Below are positions 33,686-42,429 of a stretch of 51,074 nucleotides of DNA, piece by piece (positions within the stretch are counted from its first letter, which is position 1; every line of letters starts with the position of its first letter). Where the stretch lies: assembly GCA_051024685.1 (NCBI GenBank), contig JAZHPA010000019.1, forward strand, positions 1-51,074, given 5' to 3'. A model generated the notes under the pieces. That model ran no database searches. It was given only the letters and a program-made list of their open reading frames with translations, and was not told the origin of the DNA. Source of the stretch: UBA12545 sp051024685 (GTDB lineage: Bacteria > Bacillota > DSM-521 > Neomoorellales > Neomoorellaceae). The position numbers and the translations under genes were made by a program.

Positions 33686-35077
33686 CTAAAGAGGTATAGG
33701 ATAACAACCGGTAAAACAGGCCGCACAATAGTTGCCTTCCCCCTGGCCGACGGCGCCCCAAAGGCCTTCTAGGCTTAAGTAATAAAGGGTGTCACATCCT
33801 ACAAAGCGCCTTATTTTTTCCACCGGCCAGCGGGCGGCAATCAGCTCTCCGTAAGCGCTGGTGTCAATGCCATAATAACACGGGTGGAAAACGGGAGGGG
33901 AGGCGATCAAAAGATGAATCTCCCTTACCCCCGCTTCCCGCAGCATCTCGATGATATGCCGGCTGGTGGTGCCCCTGACCAGAGAATCATCGATAATAAT
34001 AATCCGCCTTCCCTGAAGGAGGGGCCGGATGGGATTTAATTTCAGGCGCACCCCCAGGTCCCGCATCTCCTGGGTGGGCTGAATGAAGGTCCGGCCCACA
34101 TAGCGATTTTTTATCAGGCCTTCCACCAGGGGCAAACCAGCCGCTTCAGCATACCCACTGGCTGCCGCCACGCCGGAATCGGGCACCGGGATTACTAAAT
34201 CGGCTTCCACCCGGCACTCCCCGGCCAGGCGGCGCCCCAGTTCCCGCCTGACCAGGTAAACATTCTTCCCATCCAGGGTGCTGTCGGGCCGGGCAAAGTA
34301 AATAAACTCAAAGATGCAGTGGGCCGGCCTGGTTGCCCGGGGACCCTGCAGGGAAGAAATACCATGGCTATCAATGGTTACGATTTCTCCCGGCTCCACG
34401 TCCCGTATAAATTCAGCACCAATGGCATCGAGGGCGCAAGACTCCGAAGCCAGTACCAGGGCCTGCCCCAACTTACCCACACACAGGGGCCGTACCCCGT
34501 AGGGGTCCCGCACGCCGAAAAGCTGTTTTTCCGTCATGATGGCCAGGCTATAGGCCCCTTTTAATTCCTCCATACACTGGAGGATGCCTTCCGGCAGGGG
34601 TTGGTTTTGGTACCGGGCCAGGAGATTCAAAATGACTTCGCTATCGGTGGTAGTTTGAAAAACTGAACCCTCGGCGCTCAATTTCCGGCGCAAAAGGGCG
34701 GCATTGGCCAGGTTGCCGTTGTGGGCCACCGCCATCATTCCCTGGCGGATGCTGGCCACTAAGGGCTGGGCATTGACCAGGGAGCTGGCCCCGGTGGTGG
34801 AATAACGCACGTGGCCGATGGCCATATCCCCTTTTAAGTTTTTCAGGTGGCTGGAGTTAAAAACCTCGGCCACCAGGCCCATGCCTTTATGAATCTCGAT
34901 GCTGCTCCCGCTGCTTACGGCAATACCGGCACTCTCCTGCCCGCGGTGCTGCAGGGCAAACAGCCCGTAGTAGGTTAAGCGCGCTACATCCATCCCGGGC
35001 CCGTAGATGCCAAAGATGCCGCATTCTTCCCGGAATTTACCTAGCACCCCAGCCAGGTGGCTAAGCTTCCCCGCCAT
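33686..35077 (-). CDS. purF: Amidophosphoribosyltransferase PurF
   Basis: It is the first committed step of purine synthesis: PRPP and glutamine to phosphoribosylamine. This is the Bacillus-type enzyme. A short propeptide precedes the nucleophile Cys19 (REECGIFGIYG). The PRPP-binding loop is GRRIIIIDDSLVRGTTS. C-terminal cysteines (FVGCDTLYYLS.., ..GNYCAACFTG) fit the structural [4Fe-4S] cluster. ATG 35077 overlaps purL by 37 nt; an in-frame GTG about 10 codons later is an alternative. Confidence 0.97.
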   Translation of the reverse strand: MAGKLSHLAGVLGKFREECGIFGIYGPGMDVARLTYYGLFALQHRGQESAGIAVSSGSSIEIHKGMGLVAEVFNSSHLKNLKGDMAIGHVRYSTTGASSLVNAQPLVASIRQGMMAVAHNGNLANAALLRRKLSAEGSVFQTTTDSEVILNLLARYQNQPLPEGILQCMEELKGAYSLAIMTEKQLFGVRDPYGVRPLCVGKLGQALVLASESCALDAIGAEFIRDVEPGEIVTIDSHGISSLQGPRATRPAHCIFEFIYFARPDSTLDGKNVYLVRRELGRRLAGECRVEADLVIPVPDSGVAAASGYAEAAGLPLVEGLIKNRYVGRTFIQPTQEMRDLGVRLKLNPIRPLLQGRRIIIIDDSLVRGTTSRHIIEMLREAGVREIHLLIASPPVFHPCYYGIDTSAYGELIAARWPVEKIRRFVGCDTLYYLSLEGLWGAVGQGEGNYCAACFTGCYPIPL

Positions 35078-37242
35078 GCAGCTTCCATCTCCTCCAGGGT
35101 GAGGTTTACCACTGTTTTTTCATCTATTTTAATCCGCAAGGTTCCCCCGCCGCAGACACCTAAAACCTTCACCGGTACCTGGAACTGGCGGGCCAAGGCC
35201 TCCACCTCGGCTACCTTCTCCGGCTCTACGCTGACGATCACCCTCGATTGGCTTTCGGAGAAAAGGAGGCTGTCGGCGCGTCCTGCTCCTTCCAGCTTAA
35301 TTTGGGCACCCCTGCGGCCCAGGATGGACATCTCCGCCAGAGCTACAGCAAGACCCCCATCCGAGCAGTCGTGGGCTGCCCGCACAAGTCCCCGGCCGAT
35401 GGCCTGGCGCACCGCTTCCTGCACAGCAGCCTCCCGCTCCAGATCCAGCCGGGGCGGCCGGCCAGCCACTATACCGTGGATGAAGGCCAGGTATTCGCTG
35501 CCGCCCAGCTCGTCCAGGGTCTCCCCCAGGAGCAGTACCACATGGCCCTCGGCCTTAAAACCAGGGGTGCAATGGTGTTCAATATTTTCCAGCAGTCCCA
35601 CCATTCCCACCACCGGCGTAGGATAAATGGCCTCTCCCCTGGTTTCATTGTAAAAGCTGACGTTACCCCCTACTACCGGAATGTTAAGCCGGCTACAGGC
35701 CCGGCTCATCCCGGCGATACAATGGTAAAACTGCCAGGCTACTTCCGGTTTTCCCGGGTTCCCGAAATTCAAGCAGTCAGTTAGACCTAAAGGCCTGGCG
35801 CCCGTGCAAGAAAGATTGCGGGCCGCTTCGGCTACGGCAATGGCTCCCCCGGTCTCCGGGTCCAGGTAACAATAGCGGCCATTGCCGTCGGTGGTTAAGG
35901 CTAAACCCTTCCGGGTCCCTTTAATGCGCAGCACGGCCGCATCGGCTCCCGGCCTGATGACCGTATCAGTCCCCACCATATAGTCGTACTGGTGGTAGAC
36001 CCATTCTTTACTGGCGATGTTGGGGGAGGAAAGGAGCTGGAGCAAGGTGCGGCCATAGTCGGCCGGTTCCGGCAGGGCGGACCAGTCATAGGCTTGCAGC
36101 TCAGCCAGATAAGCGGGCTGTTTCCGTTCCCGCACATAAACCGGGCATTCTTCCGTAAGATACCGCACGGGGATCTCGGCTACTACCCGGTCCCTTTCCT
36201 TAATTCGCAAGAGGCCGTCATCCGTCACCCGGCCCACCACCACGGCTTCCAGGCCCCACCGGGTAAAAATGGACTTCACCCGCTCCTCCCTTCCCTTTTT
36301 GGGCACCAGCAGCATTCGCTCCTGGGATTCCGAGAGCATGACTTCATAAGGAGTCATGCCCTCTTCCCGCCGGGGCACCAGGTCCAGGTCAATCTCCATG
36401 CCCGTGCCGGCCCGGAAAGCCATCTCGGCCGAGGAGCTGGTCAAGCCGGCGGCTCCCATGTCTTGCATGCCCACCAGCAGGTCCTCCTTCACCACCTCCA
36501 GGCAGGCCTCAATTAAAAGCTTCTCCCGGAAGGGGTCCCCTACCTGCACGGAAGGCCGGCGTTCCTCCGACGCCTCGCTCAGCTCTTCGGAAGCAAAAGT
36601 AGCGCCGTGGATGCCGTCCCGGCCGGTGCGCGCTCCGGCCACCATAACTGCATTCCCAATGCCGCCGGCCTGGCCCCGCTGGATCTGGTCGTGCTTTAGA
36701 AAGCCCACACACATAACATTAACCAGGGGATTGCCGGCGTAACAGGGAGCAAAGGCCACTTCGCCTCCCACGGTAGGAACTCCGATACAATTGCCATAAA
36801 AGGAAATCCCGTTCACCACCCCACTCAGGAGGTAGCGGTTGCGGGGGTTGTCCAGGGGACCGAAGCGCAAGGAGTCCAGCAAAGCGATAGGCCGGGCGCC
36901 CATGGCGAAAATATCCCGCACAATCCCTCCCACCCCGGTAGCAGCACCCTGGAAAGGTTCGATGGCCGAGGGGTGGTTATGGCTTTCCATTTTAAACACT
37001 ACAGCCTGGCCGTCTCCGATATCGATAATGCCGGCATTCTCCCCCGGGCCCTGCAAGACCCAGGGGGCGCGGGTGGGGAACATTTTCAGCAGGGGGCGCG
37101 AATGCTTGTAGCCGCAGTGTTCGGACCACATGACGGCGAACATGCCCAGTTCCACATGGTTGGGCTCCCGTCCCAGCAGTGCTTTAATGCGCTCGTATTC
37201 CTCGTCGGTCAGGCCCATCTGCCGCCAGACCTTGTCCCTCAT
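35041..37242 (-). CDS. purL: FGAM synthase large subunit PurL
   Basis: It is the ATP-dependent synthase of the PurS-PurQ-PurL complex, converting FGAR to FGAM. The small-type PurL (733 aa) has FAVMWSEHCGYKHSRPLL, FKMESHNHPSAIEPFQGAAT, GGIVRDIFAMGARPIALLDS, DMGAAGLTSSSAEMA, and the second-half repeat VGGNVSFYNE. ATG 37242 follows AAGGAG by about 8 nt; the frame is open for 13 codons more. It begins 16 nt after purQ. Confidence 0.98.
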   Translation of the reverse strand: MRDKVWRQMGLTDEEYERIKALLGREPNHVELGMFAVMWSEHCGYKHSRPLLKMFPTRAPWVLQGPGENAGIIDIGDGQAVVFKMESHNHPSAIEPFQGAATGVGGIVRDIFAMGARPIALLDSLRFGPLDNPRNRYLLSGVVNGISFYGNCIGVPTVGGEVAFAPCYAGNPLVNVMCVGFLKHDQIQRGQAGGIGNAVMVAGARTGRDGIHGATFASEELSEASEERRPSVQVGDPFREKLLIEACLEVVKEDLLVGMQDMGAAGLTSSSAEMAFRAGTGMEIDLDLVPRREEGMTPYEVMLSESQERMLLVPKKGREERVKSIFTRWGLEAVVVGRVTDDGLLRIKERDRVVAEIPVRYLTEECPVYVRERKQPAYLAELQAYDWSALPEPADYGRTLLQLLSSPNIASKEWVYHQYDYMVGTDTVIRPGADAAVLRIKGTRKGLALTTDGNGRYCYLDPETGGAIAVAEAARNLSCTGARPLGLTDCLNFGNPGKPEVAWQFYHCIAGMSRACSRLNIPVVGGNVSFYNETRGEAIYPTPVVGMVGLLENIEHHCTPGFKAEGHVVLLLGETLDELGGSEYLAFIHGIVAGRPPRLDLEREAAVQEAVRQAIGRGLVRAAHDCSDGGLAVALAEMSILGRRGAQIKLEGAGRADSLLFSESQSRVIVSVEPEKVAEVEALARQFQVPVKVLGVCGGGTLRIKIDEKTVVNLTLEEMEAAWRGSLATWLGC

Positions 37243-37258
37243 GAGCTTCTCTCCTTCG

Positions 37259-37981
37259 TTAAAAGCTATTATGGGCACCATGCAGGCGCTGTTTCGCCCA
37301 CCAGTCTATGAGGGAAGCGAAGAGCTCCCGCCCGTCCGTCCCGCCCAGGAGTTCCTCCACACAGCGCTCCGGGTGGGGCATGAGTCCCAGGACGTTCCCT
37401 TCTTCGTTAATGAGGCCGGCAATGTTTTCTACCGAACCATTGGGGTTAGCCTCCGGGGTTATTTCTCCTTGAGGCGTGCAGTAGCGGAAAACGATCTGGT
37501 TTCTTTCCTTTAAACGGCGCAGGGTTTCCGGGTCGGCGTAATAATTGCCTTCATTATGGGCAATAGGCATCCTCACGACCTGTCCCTGAGCAAAGCGGCC
37601 GGTAAAGGGGGTAGCATTATTCTCCACCCGCAGATAAGTATCCTGGCAGCGAAACTGGAGGCAATGGTTGCGTAGCATGGCCCCGGGCAGCAAGCCCGCT
37701 TCCAAAAGAATCTGAAAGCCATTACAGATGCCCAACACCAGCCCCCCCTGGCGGGCAAAATCCATCACCGCCGGCATGATAGGGGCGAAACGCGCGATGG
37801 CCCCCGGCCGCAGATAATCGCCGTAGGAAAAGCCACCGGGCAACACCAGGCAGTCGTAGCCTGTAAACTTGGTGTCGGCATGCCAGAGGTAGTCCACCGG
37901 TTGCCGGAGGACCGCGCCCAGGGCATAATGGACATCCCGATCGCAGTTGGACCCGGGAAAGACGACGACCCCGAACTTCAT
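37259..37981 (-). CDS. purQ: FGAM synthase glutaminase subunit PurQ
   Basis: It supplies ammonia to PurL. It starts MKFGVVVFPGSNCDRD. It has the nucleophile cysteine in LVLGICNGFQILLEAGLLPG (about residue 86) and the His-Glu pair in VLGLMPHPERCVEE. The 240-residue length is normal for the small-type subunit. ATG 37981 overlaps the purS stop by 4 nt. Confidence 0.97.
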   Translation of the reverse strand: MKFGVVVFPGSNCDRDVHYALGAVLRQPVDYLWHADTKFTGYDCLVLPGGFSYGDYLRPGAIARFAPIMPAVMDFARQGGLVLGICNGFQILLEAGLLPGAMLRNHCLQFRCQDTYLRVENNATPFTGRFAQGQVVRMPIAHNEGNYYADPETLRRLKERNQIVFRYCTPQGEITPEANPNGSVENIAGLINEEGNVLGLMPHPERCVEELLGGTDGRELFASLIDWWAKQRLHGAHNSF

Positions 37982-38235
37982 ATCTCCGCCACCTCTAAAG
38001 TAAAATCCTCAATCACCGGATTGGCCAGCAAACGGCGGCACATCTCCTCCACCTGTCGCCGGGCTTGCCCCTCATCTGGGGCCTCCAGGCGCACTTCCAG
38101 GTATTTGCCCACCCGCACTTCCTTTACCCCCCCGTACCCCAGGGCTACCAGGCCCTGTTTCACCGCTTCTCCCTGGGGATCCAGGACGCCTGCCTTCAGG
38201 GTCACGCGGACCCGGGCCAGGTACAGCCTCGCCAC
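37978..38235 (-). CDS. purS: FGAM synthase subunit PurS
   Basis: This is an 85-residue structural subunit that bridges PurQ and PurL. The sequence ARVRVTLKAGVLDPQGEAVK then GLVALGYGGVKEVRVGKYLE is the PurS signature. The start is GTG 38235, 1 nt after the purC stop. purQ overlaps its end by 4 nt, so PurS, PurQ and PurL are translated in sequence. Confidence 0.97.
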   Translation of the reverse strand: MARLYLARVRVTLKAGVLDPQGEAVKQGLVALGYGGVKEVRVGKYLEVRLEAPDEGQARRQVEEMCRRLLANPVIEDFTLEVAEI

Positions 38236-38236
38236 C

Positions 38237-38953
38237 TCAACCCACCACCTTGCTTATACGCTCGTAAACTGAAGCGTAGGCCTCCTCCACTCCTCCCAGG
38301 TCCCGGCGGAAGCGGTCCTTGTCCAGCTTTTCCCGGGTCTCCCTGTCCCAGAAGCGGCAGGTATCCGGAGAAATCTCGTCTCCCAGCAGTAACTGGCCGT
38401 GGTGCAGGCCGAACTCCAGTTTAAAGTCCACCAGGATAAGGCCGGCTGCCTGCAAAAGCCGGGTCAATATTTCATTAATCTTTAAGGCCCGCTCTTTAAA
38501 TCCTTCCACCTGCTCGGGAGTAGCCAGGTCCAGGGCGGCTATATGGTATTCGTTAATCATGGGATCGTGGAGGGCATCGGATTTATAATAAAATTCCAGC
38601 ACCGGCCTTTTTAAAGGGGTGCCCTCGGCTAGCCCTAAACGCTGGGACAGGCTGCCGGCAGCTACGTTGCGCACCACCACTTCTACGGGAAGGATCTTAA
38701 GGGCCTTGACCAGCATCTCCCGCGGGCCGACCAGTTCCACAAAATGGGTGGCTATGCCCTCCCCCTCTAAAGCCCGGAAAAACAGGGCCGAAAGCCGGGC
38801 GTTAATTTCCCCCTTGCCGGCTATAATACCTTTCTTGAGCCCGTCAAAGGCGGTGGCTTCGTCTTTAAACTCCACCAGGTATAGATCGGGGTCTCCGGTG
38901 TAGTAAACCCGCTTGGCTTTGCCTTCGTAAAGGGGTTCCCCTTTGGCTGTCAT
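38237..38953 (-). CDS. purC: SAICAR synthetase PurC
   Basis: It couples CAIR with aspartate. Motifs: LYEGKAKRVYYT, FKDEATAFDGLKKG, the VVVRNVAAGSLSQRLGL block, DDALHDPMIN-like SDALHDPMINEYH, and LVDFKLEFG with LGDEISPDTCRFWD. The 238-residue length is typical of bacterial PurC. ATG 38953 has AGGAAG nearby. It lies 34 bp after purB. Confidence 0.97.
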   Translation of the reverse strand: MTAKGEPLYEGKAKRVYYTGDPDLYLVEFKDEATAFDGLKKGIIAGKGEINARLSALFFRALEGEGIATHFVELVGPREMLVKALKILPVEVVVRNVAAGSLSQRLGLAEGTPLKRPVLEFYYKSDALHDPMINEYHIAALDLATPEQVEGFKERALKINEILTRLLQAAGLILVDFKLEFGLHHGQLLLGDEISPDTCRFWDRETREKLDKDRFRRDLGGVEEAYASVYERISKVVG

Positions 38954-38987
38954 CTTCCTAATCTCCTTTCTGAATGTCGTTAGAATC

Positions 38988-40283
38988 TTATTCCAGGCCG
39001 GCGCGCCGGAAAATATAATCCACGTGCTTCAGATGGTAGTTATAATCGAACAGCTCTTCCATTTCAGCAGGGCTCAGGTAGGAAGTAACTTCGGGGTCCC
39101 GGAGGAGCAATTCCTTAAAGGGTACCCTTTCGCGCCAGGCTTGCATGGCATGGCGCTGCACCAGGGCGTAGGCTTTCTCCCTCAACAGCCCTTTGTCCAC
39201 CAGGGCCAACAGCACCCGCTGGGAGAAAATCAGACCGTAGGTCTGCTCCAAATTGCGCCGCATATTTTCCGGGTAGACGTTGAGGCCGGCCATGATTTCC
39301 GTAAATTTGGCCAGCATGTAATCCAGGAGGATGGTGCTGTCGGGAATAATCACCCGTTCCACCGAAGAGTGGGTGAGATCCCGCTCGTGCCAGAGGGTTA
39401 CGTTTTCCAAGGCAGCCAGGGCGTGGCCGCGAATCACTCTAGCCAGGCCGGCCACCCGTTCGCATATGATGGGATTGCGCTTGTGGGGCATGGCAGAGGA
39501 ACCCTTCTGCCCCTGGGCAAAGGGCTCTTCTACCTCCAGGATATCCGTGCGCTGGAGGTTGCGGATTTCCGTGGCCATCTTTTCCAGGGAACTGGCTATA
39601 ATTGCCAGGGTGGTGAGATATTGGGCGTGGCGGTCGCGCTGGATAATCTGGTTGGAAACAAGGGCCGGCTTAAGCCCCAGCTTGCGGCAGACATATTCTT
39701 CCACCCGGGGGTCCACATTGGCGAAGGTCCCCACCGCGCCGGAGATCTTGCCTACGCTGATTATTTCCCGTGCTTGCAGGAGCCTTTCCCGGTTGCGGTC
39801 CACTTCCATAATCCACAGGGCCATCTTGAGGCCGAAGGTGGTGGGTTCGGCGTGGATGCCATGGGTGCGGCCCATCATGAGGGTGAATTTGTGCTCCCTG
39901 GCCCTGGCTGCCAGGACCTCCCGCAGACTTTGCAGCCTTCCCAGGAGCTGGTCGGCCGCTTCCCGCATCTGCAGGGCCAGGGCCGTGTCCAGGATATCCG
40001 AGGAAGTCATCCCCAGGTGGATGTACTTGGAAGCCTCTCCCACCCGCTCGGCCACCGCGGTGAGAAAAGCGATGACGTCATGCCGCACCGTGGCTTCGAT
40101 TTCTTTAACCCGGGCGATATCGAAGGCAGCCTTTTCCTTAATTTCCGCCAGAGCCTCTGGCGGTATCTTGCCCAGCTCGGCCCAGGCTTCACAGGCGTAA
40201 ATCTCAATCTCCAGCCACTTGCGCAATTTATTCTCTTCGTCCCAAATGCGGGCCATCTCCGGCAAGGTGTAGCGTTCAATCAT
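38988..40283 (-). CDS. purB: Adenylosuccinate lyase PurB
   Basis: It cleaves SAICAR and adenylosuccinate. It is a fumarase-superfamily enzyme with the signature SSAMPHKRNPIICER, plus HLGMTSSDILDTALALQ and MMGRTHGIHAEPTTFG (general acid region). The 431-residue length is normal. The ATG start overlaps purE by 8 nt. Its presence here links the IMP pathway with AMP synthesis. Confidence 0.97.
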   Translation of the reverse strand: MIERYTLPEMARIWDEENKLRKWLEIEIYACEAWAELGKIPPEALAEIKEKAAFDIARVKEIEATVRHDVIAFLTAVAERVGEASKYIHLGMTSSDILDTALALQMREAADQLLGRLQSLREVLAARAREHKFTLMMGRTHGIHAEPTTFGLKMALWIMEVDRNRERLLQAREIISVGKISGAVGTFANVDPRVEEYVCRKLGLKPALVSNQIIQRDRHAQYLTTLAIIASSLEKMATEIRNLQRTDILEVEEPFAQGQKGSSAMPHKRNPIICERVAGLARVIRGHALAALENVTLWHERDLTHSSVERVIIPDSTILLDYMLAKFTEIMAGLNVYPENMRRNLEQTYGLIFSQRVLLALVDKGLLREKAYALVQRHAMQAWRERVPFKELLLRDPEVTSYLSPAEMEELFDYNYHLKHVDYIFRRAGLE

Positions 40284-40806
40284 CGGCTAACAACCCCCTA
40301 TTCAAGTTAGTTTCCCCCGAAGCTCGCAACCTTTCATCCTTAACCTCCACCTCCCGGGCCAGCCGTTCTTTAAAGGCCATAAATTTGGACCGCAAAGAGG
40401 GATCTTTTATGGCCAACATCTGTACGGCCAGCAAAGCCGCATTAGCGGCTCCATCGATGGCCACCGTGGCTACCGGAACACCCCGGGGCATCTGGACTAT
40501 GGAATAGAGGGAATCTTGCCCTCCCAGGGCCGGGGTGCGGATGGGCACGCCGATGACCGGCAAGGGAGTCACGGCCGCCAGCATGCCCGGCAAGTGGGCT
40601 GCGCCTCCTGCCCCGGCGATGAGCACCTCCAGGCCGCGGCCGGCTGCCTCCCGGCCGTAGGCCAGGGCGGTTTCCGGTGTGCGGTGGGCGGAAAGAATGC
40701 GCATCTCATAGGGTACGGCAAATTCCTCCAGGACCTCGGCTGCCGTCTGCATCACCGGCAGGTCCGAATCGCTGCCCATCACAATACCTACTAAAGGCTG
40801 CTTCAT
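40276..40806 (-). CDS. purE: N5-CAIR mutase / AIR carboxylase PurE
   Basis: It forms CAIR. Motifs: VGIVMGSDSDLPVMQTAAEV, MRILSAHRTPE, and IAGAGGAAHLPGMLAAVTPLP, with the catalytic His in HLPG; the HRTP form is that of class I enzymes. The 176-residue length is slightly above the usual 165 or so because of a C-terminal tail. It is the first gene of the operon. No purK partner is present in the window, so at high CO2 it may act with non-enzymatically formed N5-CAIR or directly on AIR; this is inference. Confidence 0.96.
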   Translation of the reverse strand: MKQPLVGIVMGSDSDLPVMQTAAEVLEEFAVPYEMRILSAHRTPETALAYGREAAGRGLEVLIAGAGGAAHLPGMLAAVTPLPVIGVPIRTPALGGQDSLYSIVQMPRGVPVATVAIDGAANAALLAVQMLAIKDPSLRSKFMAFKERLAREVEVKDERLRASGETNLNRGLLADD

Positions 40807-40830
40807 CCCATCACCTCTTTAAAGTAATGA

Positions 40831-40880
40831 ACCCAGGCCGGGTAGGTCGAAAGAAATTGCTGAAACCTACCCGCCTGGGT
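40831..40880 (-). terminator. Expression-platform hairpin of the purine leader
   Basis: Long complementary arms ACCCAGGCGGGTAGGT (40880-40865) and ACCTACCCGGCCTGGGT (40847-40831), with one unpaired base, form a 16-bp stem just upstream of the purE ribosome binding site. The 5' arm overlaps the end of the riboswitch core, so aptamer folding and this hairpin should exclude each other. The following bases (TCATTACTTT) are only moderately U-rich, so termination is probable but not certain. Confidence 0.75.
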
Positions 40881-41036
40881 TTTTAGTCCCTCCGGTGTGG
40901 CACCAAGGTGCCTGTACCACTCGGACCAGCCCGCAAAGATTAACCTTTGCGCGGAACCCTGAGGTACACTTTCAGCCTGTTAGCAAGGTCACTTACTTCC
41001 GCCCGCTTTAACGGGCCTACCCTTAGCTTAACAGAC
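40877..41036 (-). promoter_or_regulatory. ykkC-family riboswitch, probably PRPP-sensing (subtype 2b)
   Basis: On the minus strand the leader contains the ykkC hallmarks in order: CAGGGTTCCGCG, then GCTGGTCCGAGTGG, then a short GGCACC/GGTGCC hairpin, then CACACCGGAGGGACTAAAAA. Upstream a long irregular stem pairs GTCTGTTAAGC... with ...GCTAACAGGC. Known ykkC subtypes sense guanidine, ppGpp or PRPP. The location ahead of the complete purine operon argues for the PRPP type, which turns such operons on when PRPP is high. Core motif identity is seen directly; ligand is inferred from context. Confidence 0.85.
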
Positions 41037-41060
41037 CCCTATCTTCTTTTTTTCGTCTTC

Positions 41061-41090
41061 ATCATAGCAAACAAAAAACGGAAGTGTCAA
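41061..41090 (-). promoter_or_regulatory. Promoter of the purine operon
   Basis: On the minus strand a perfect -35 TTGACA (41090-41085) and a -10 TATGAT (41066-41061) are 18 bp apart. The start of transcription would fall near 41053, giving a leader of about 250 nt that holds the whole riboswitch. The target duplication of repeat copy 3 begins 4 bp upstream of the -35 box. Confidence 0.85.
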
Positions 41091-41102
41091 GAAAATTACT
41101 TC

Positions 41103-41364
41103 CTGAGTTATCCCCACTTTTTGCAGGGCAGGCTACTTGGGCTTGGAAGCGAGCGACTAAACCTGAGCGGTAGCCAAACTTAAGCTTGGCGAAAGGCGGA
41201 GGCAGGCCCGAGGCCATGGATGGCCGAGGCCGGCAACTGAGACAGGAGGTCGAATTTGCCGGGAAGCCTGCCGGAGCCTTGAGCCAAGCGCTAGTTTGGC
41301 CCGCGAGGGAGGCCTTTGCGAGCGAAAGCCAAGCAGGCCTGGGCTCAAAACTGGGATACGTCAG
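41103..41364 (+). repeat. MITE-like element with 9-bp target duplication (copy 3)
   Basis: This 262-bp complete copy begins CTGAGTTATCCCCAC and ends CTGGGATACGTCAG. A perfect 9-bp direct repeat AATTACTTC flanks it at 41094-41102 and 41365-41373. The right duplication contains the stop codon of the dehydrogenase gene, so that gene stays intact. Insertion separated the dehydrogenase stop from the purine promoter, which were once about 10 bp apart. Confidence 0.92.
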
Positions 41365-41366
41365 AA

Positions 41367-42263
41367 TTACTTCTCCTGTTTCCGCACCTCTACCTGTGCC
41401 ATCTTCTCGTAGAAGCGCACAATGGCGCTGTGGTCCGCCTCGCCCAACCCGTCCACCTTGAGGGCCTGGAAGATCTCCATGGCCACCGAAGTCAAGGGCA
41501 GGGGAACACCTATGTCATGGGCCGCGGCCAGGGCATTGGCCAGGTCCTTGATATGCAGGTTTATCCGGAAGCCCGGCCTAAAGTTCCTGGCCATGATCAT
41601 GGGCGCTTTCATGTCCAGTACCGCGCTGCCGGCAAGACCCCCCCTTATGGCCCGGTAAACGAGCTCAGGGTCTACCCCGGCTTTGGCCGCCAGCACCAAG
41701 GCCTCCGACATGGCAGCCATGTTTAAGGCTACAATTATCTGGTTGGCCAGTTTAGCAACGTTGCCGGCCCCTATATCTCCTACCCGCACAACCGAACTTC
41801 CCAGGGCTTTAAGAATAGGATAGCATTCCTCAAAGTCCTCCTCTTTCCCACCCACCATGATGGCCAGGGTGCCCTGGACGGCCTTGGCCTCGCTACCGCT
41901 TACCGGCGCGTCCAGCATACGAACTCCTTTTCCGGCCAGCTCGGCGGCTATCTCTCGGGTCACCTGGGGCTCGATAGAACTCATATCGATCAATATGGAC
42001 CCCGGACGGGCCCCTTCGATAAGGCCCTTTGGACCCAGCACTACTTCCTTTACTTCGGGAGAGTTGGGTAGCATGGTAATGAACTTATCAGAGCGTTCGG
42101 CCACCTCGCAGGGAGAGCTGGCGGGTTCGGCACCGGCCGCTACCAGTTCCTCCACGGCAGCCTGGCTTCTATTGTACACCACCAATTGATAACCCGCCTT
42201 GATGAGGTTTTTGCTCATAGGTTTACCCATGATGCCCAAACCGATGAAGCCGATCTTGCCCAT
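41367..42263 (-). CDS. 3-hydroxyisobutyrate dehydrogenase family (possibly tartronate semialdehyde reductase)
   Basis: This is an NAD(P)-dependent beta-hydroxyacid dehydrogenase of 298 residues. The N-terminal nucleotide-binding fold reads IGFIGLGIMGKPMSKNLIKA. The substrate-binding DAPVSGSEAKAVQGTLAIMVGG and the catalytic-lysine helix GNVAKLANQIIVALNM are clear. The family covers 3-hydroxyisobutyrate, tartronate semialdehyde and glyoxylate/succinic semialdehyde reductases; I cannot choose from sequence alone. It is divergent from the CofE-like gene, with 166 bp between them. The stop codon lies inside a target duplication. Confidence 0.85.
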   Translation of the reverse strand: MGKIGFIGLGIMGKPMSKNLIKAGYQLVVYNRSQAAVEELVAAGAEPASSPCEVAERSDKFITMLPNSPEVKEVVLGPKGLIEGARPGSILIDMSSIEPQVTREIAAELAGKGVRMLDAPVSGSEAKAVQGTLAIMVGGKEEDFEECYPILKALGSSVVRVGDIGAGNVAKLANQIIVALNMAAMSEALVLAAKAGVDPELVYRAIRGGLAGSAVLDMKAPMIMARNFRPGFRINLHIKDLANALAAAHDIGVPLPLTSVAMEIFQALKVDGLGEADHSAIVRFYEKMAQVEVRKQEK

Positions 42264-42429
42264 AACCCTTTACTCCTTTCCTACCACTGTTCGCCATTAA
42301 CATGGGCGCAACTATATTCTACTACCGAAACCGGGAGTCCTCCAGCTCCATAAACCCGAGGCAGGTCCAAGTTTTTTGGGGGATGATCCATCAATACCTT
42401 GCCTTAGAATAAAACGAGGTGTAAAGTTT

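Noticed and set aside
40877..41036. Guanine (purine) aptamer or ZTP riboswitch before purE
   Set aside because: The conserved core nucleotides of those classes are missing, while the ykkC core is complete.
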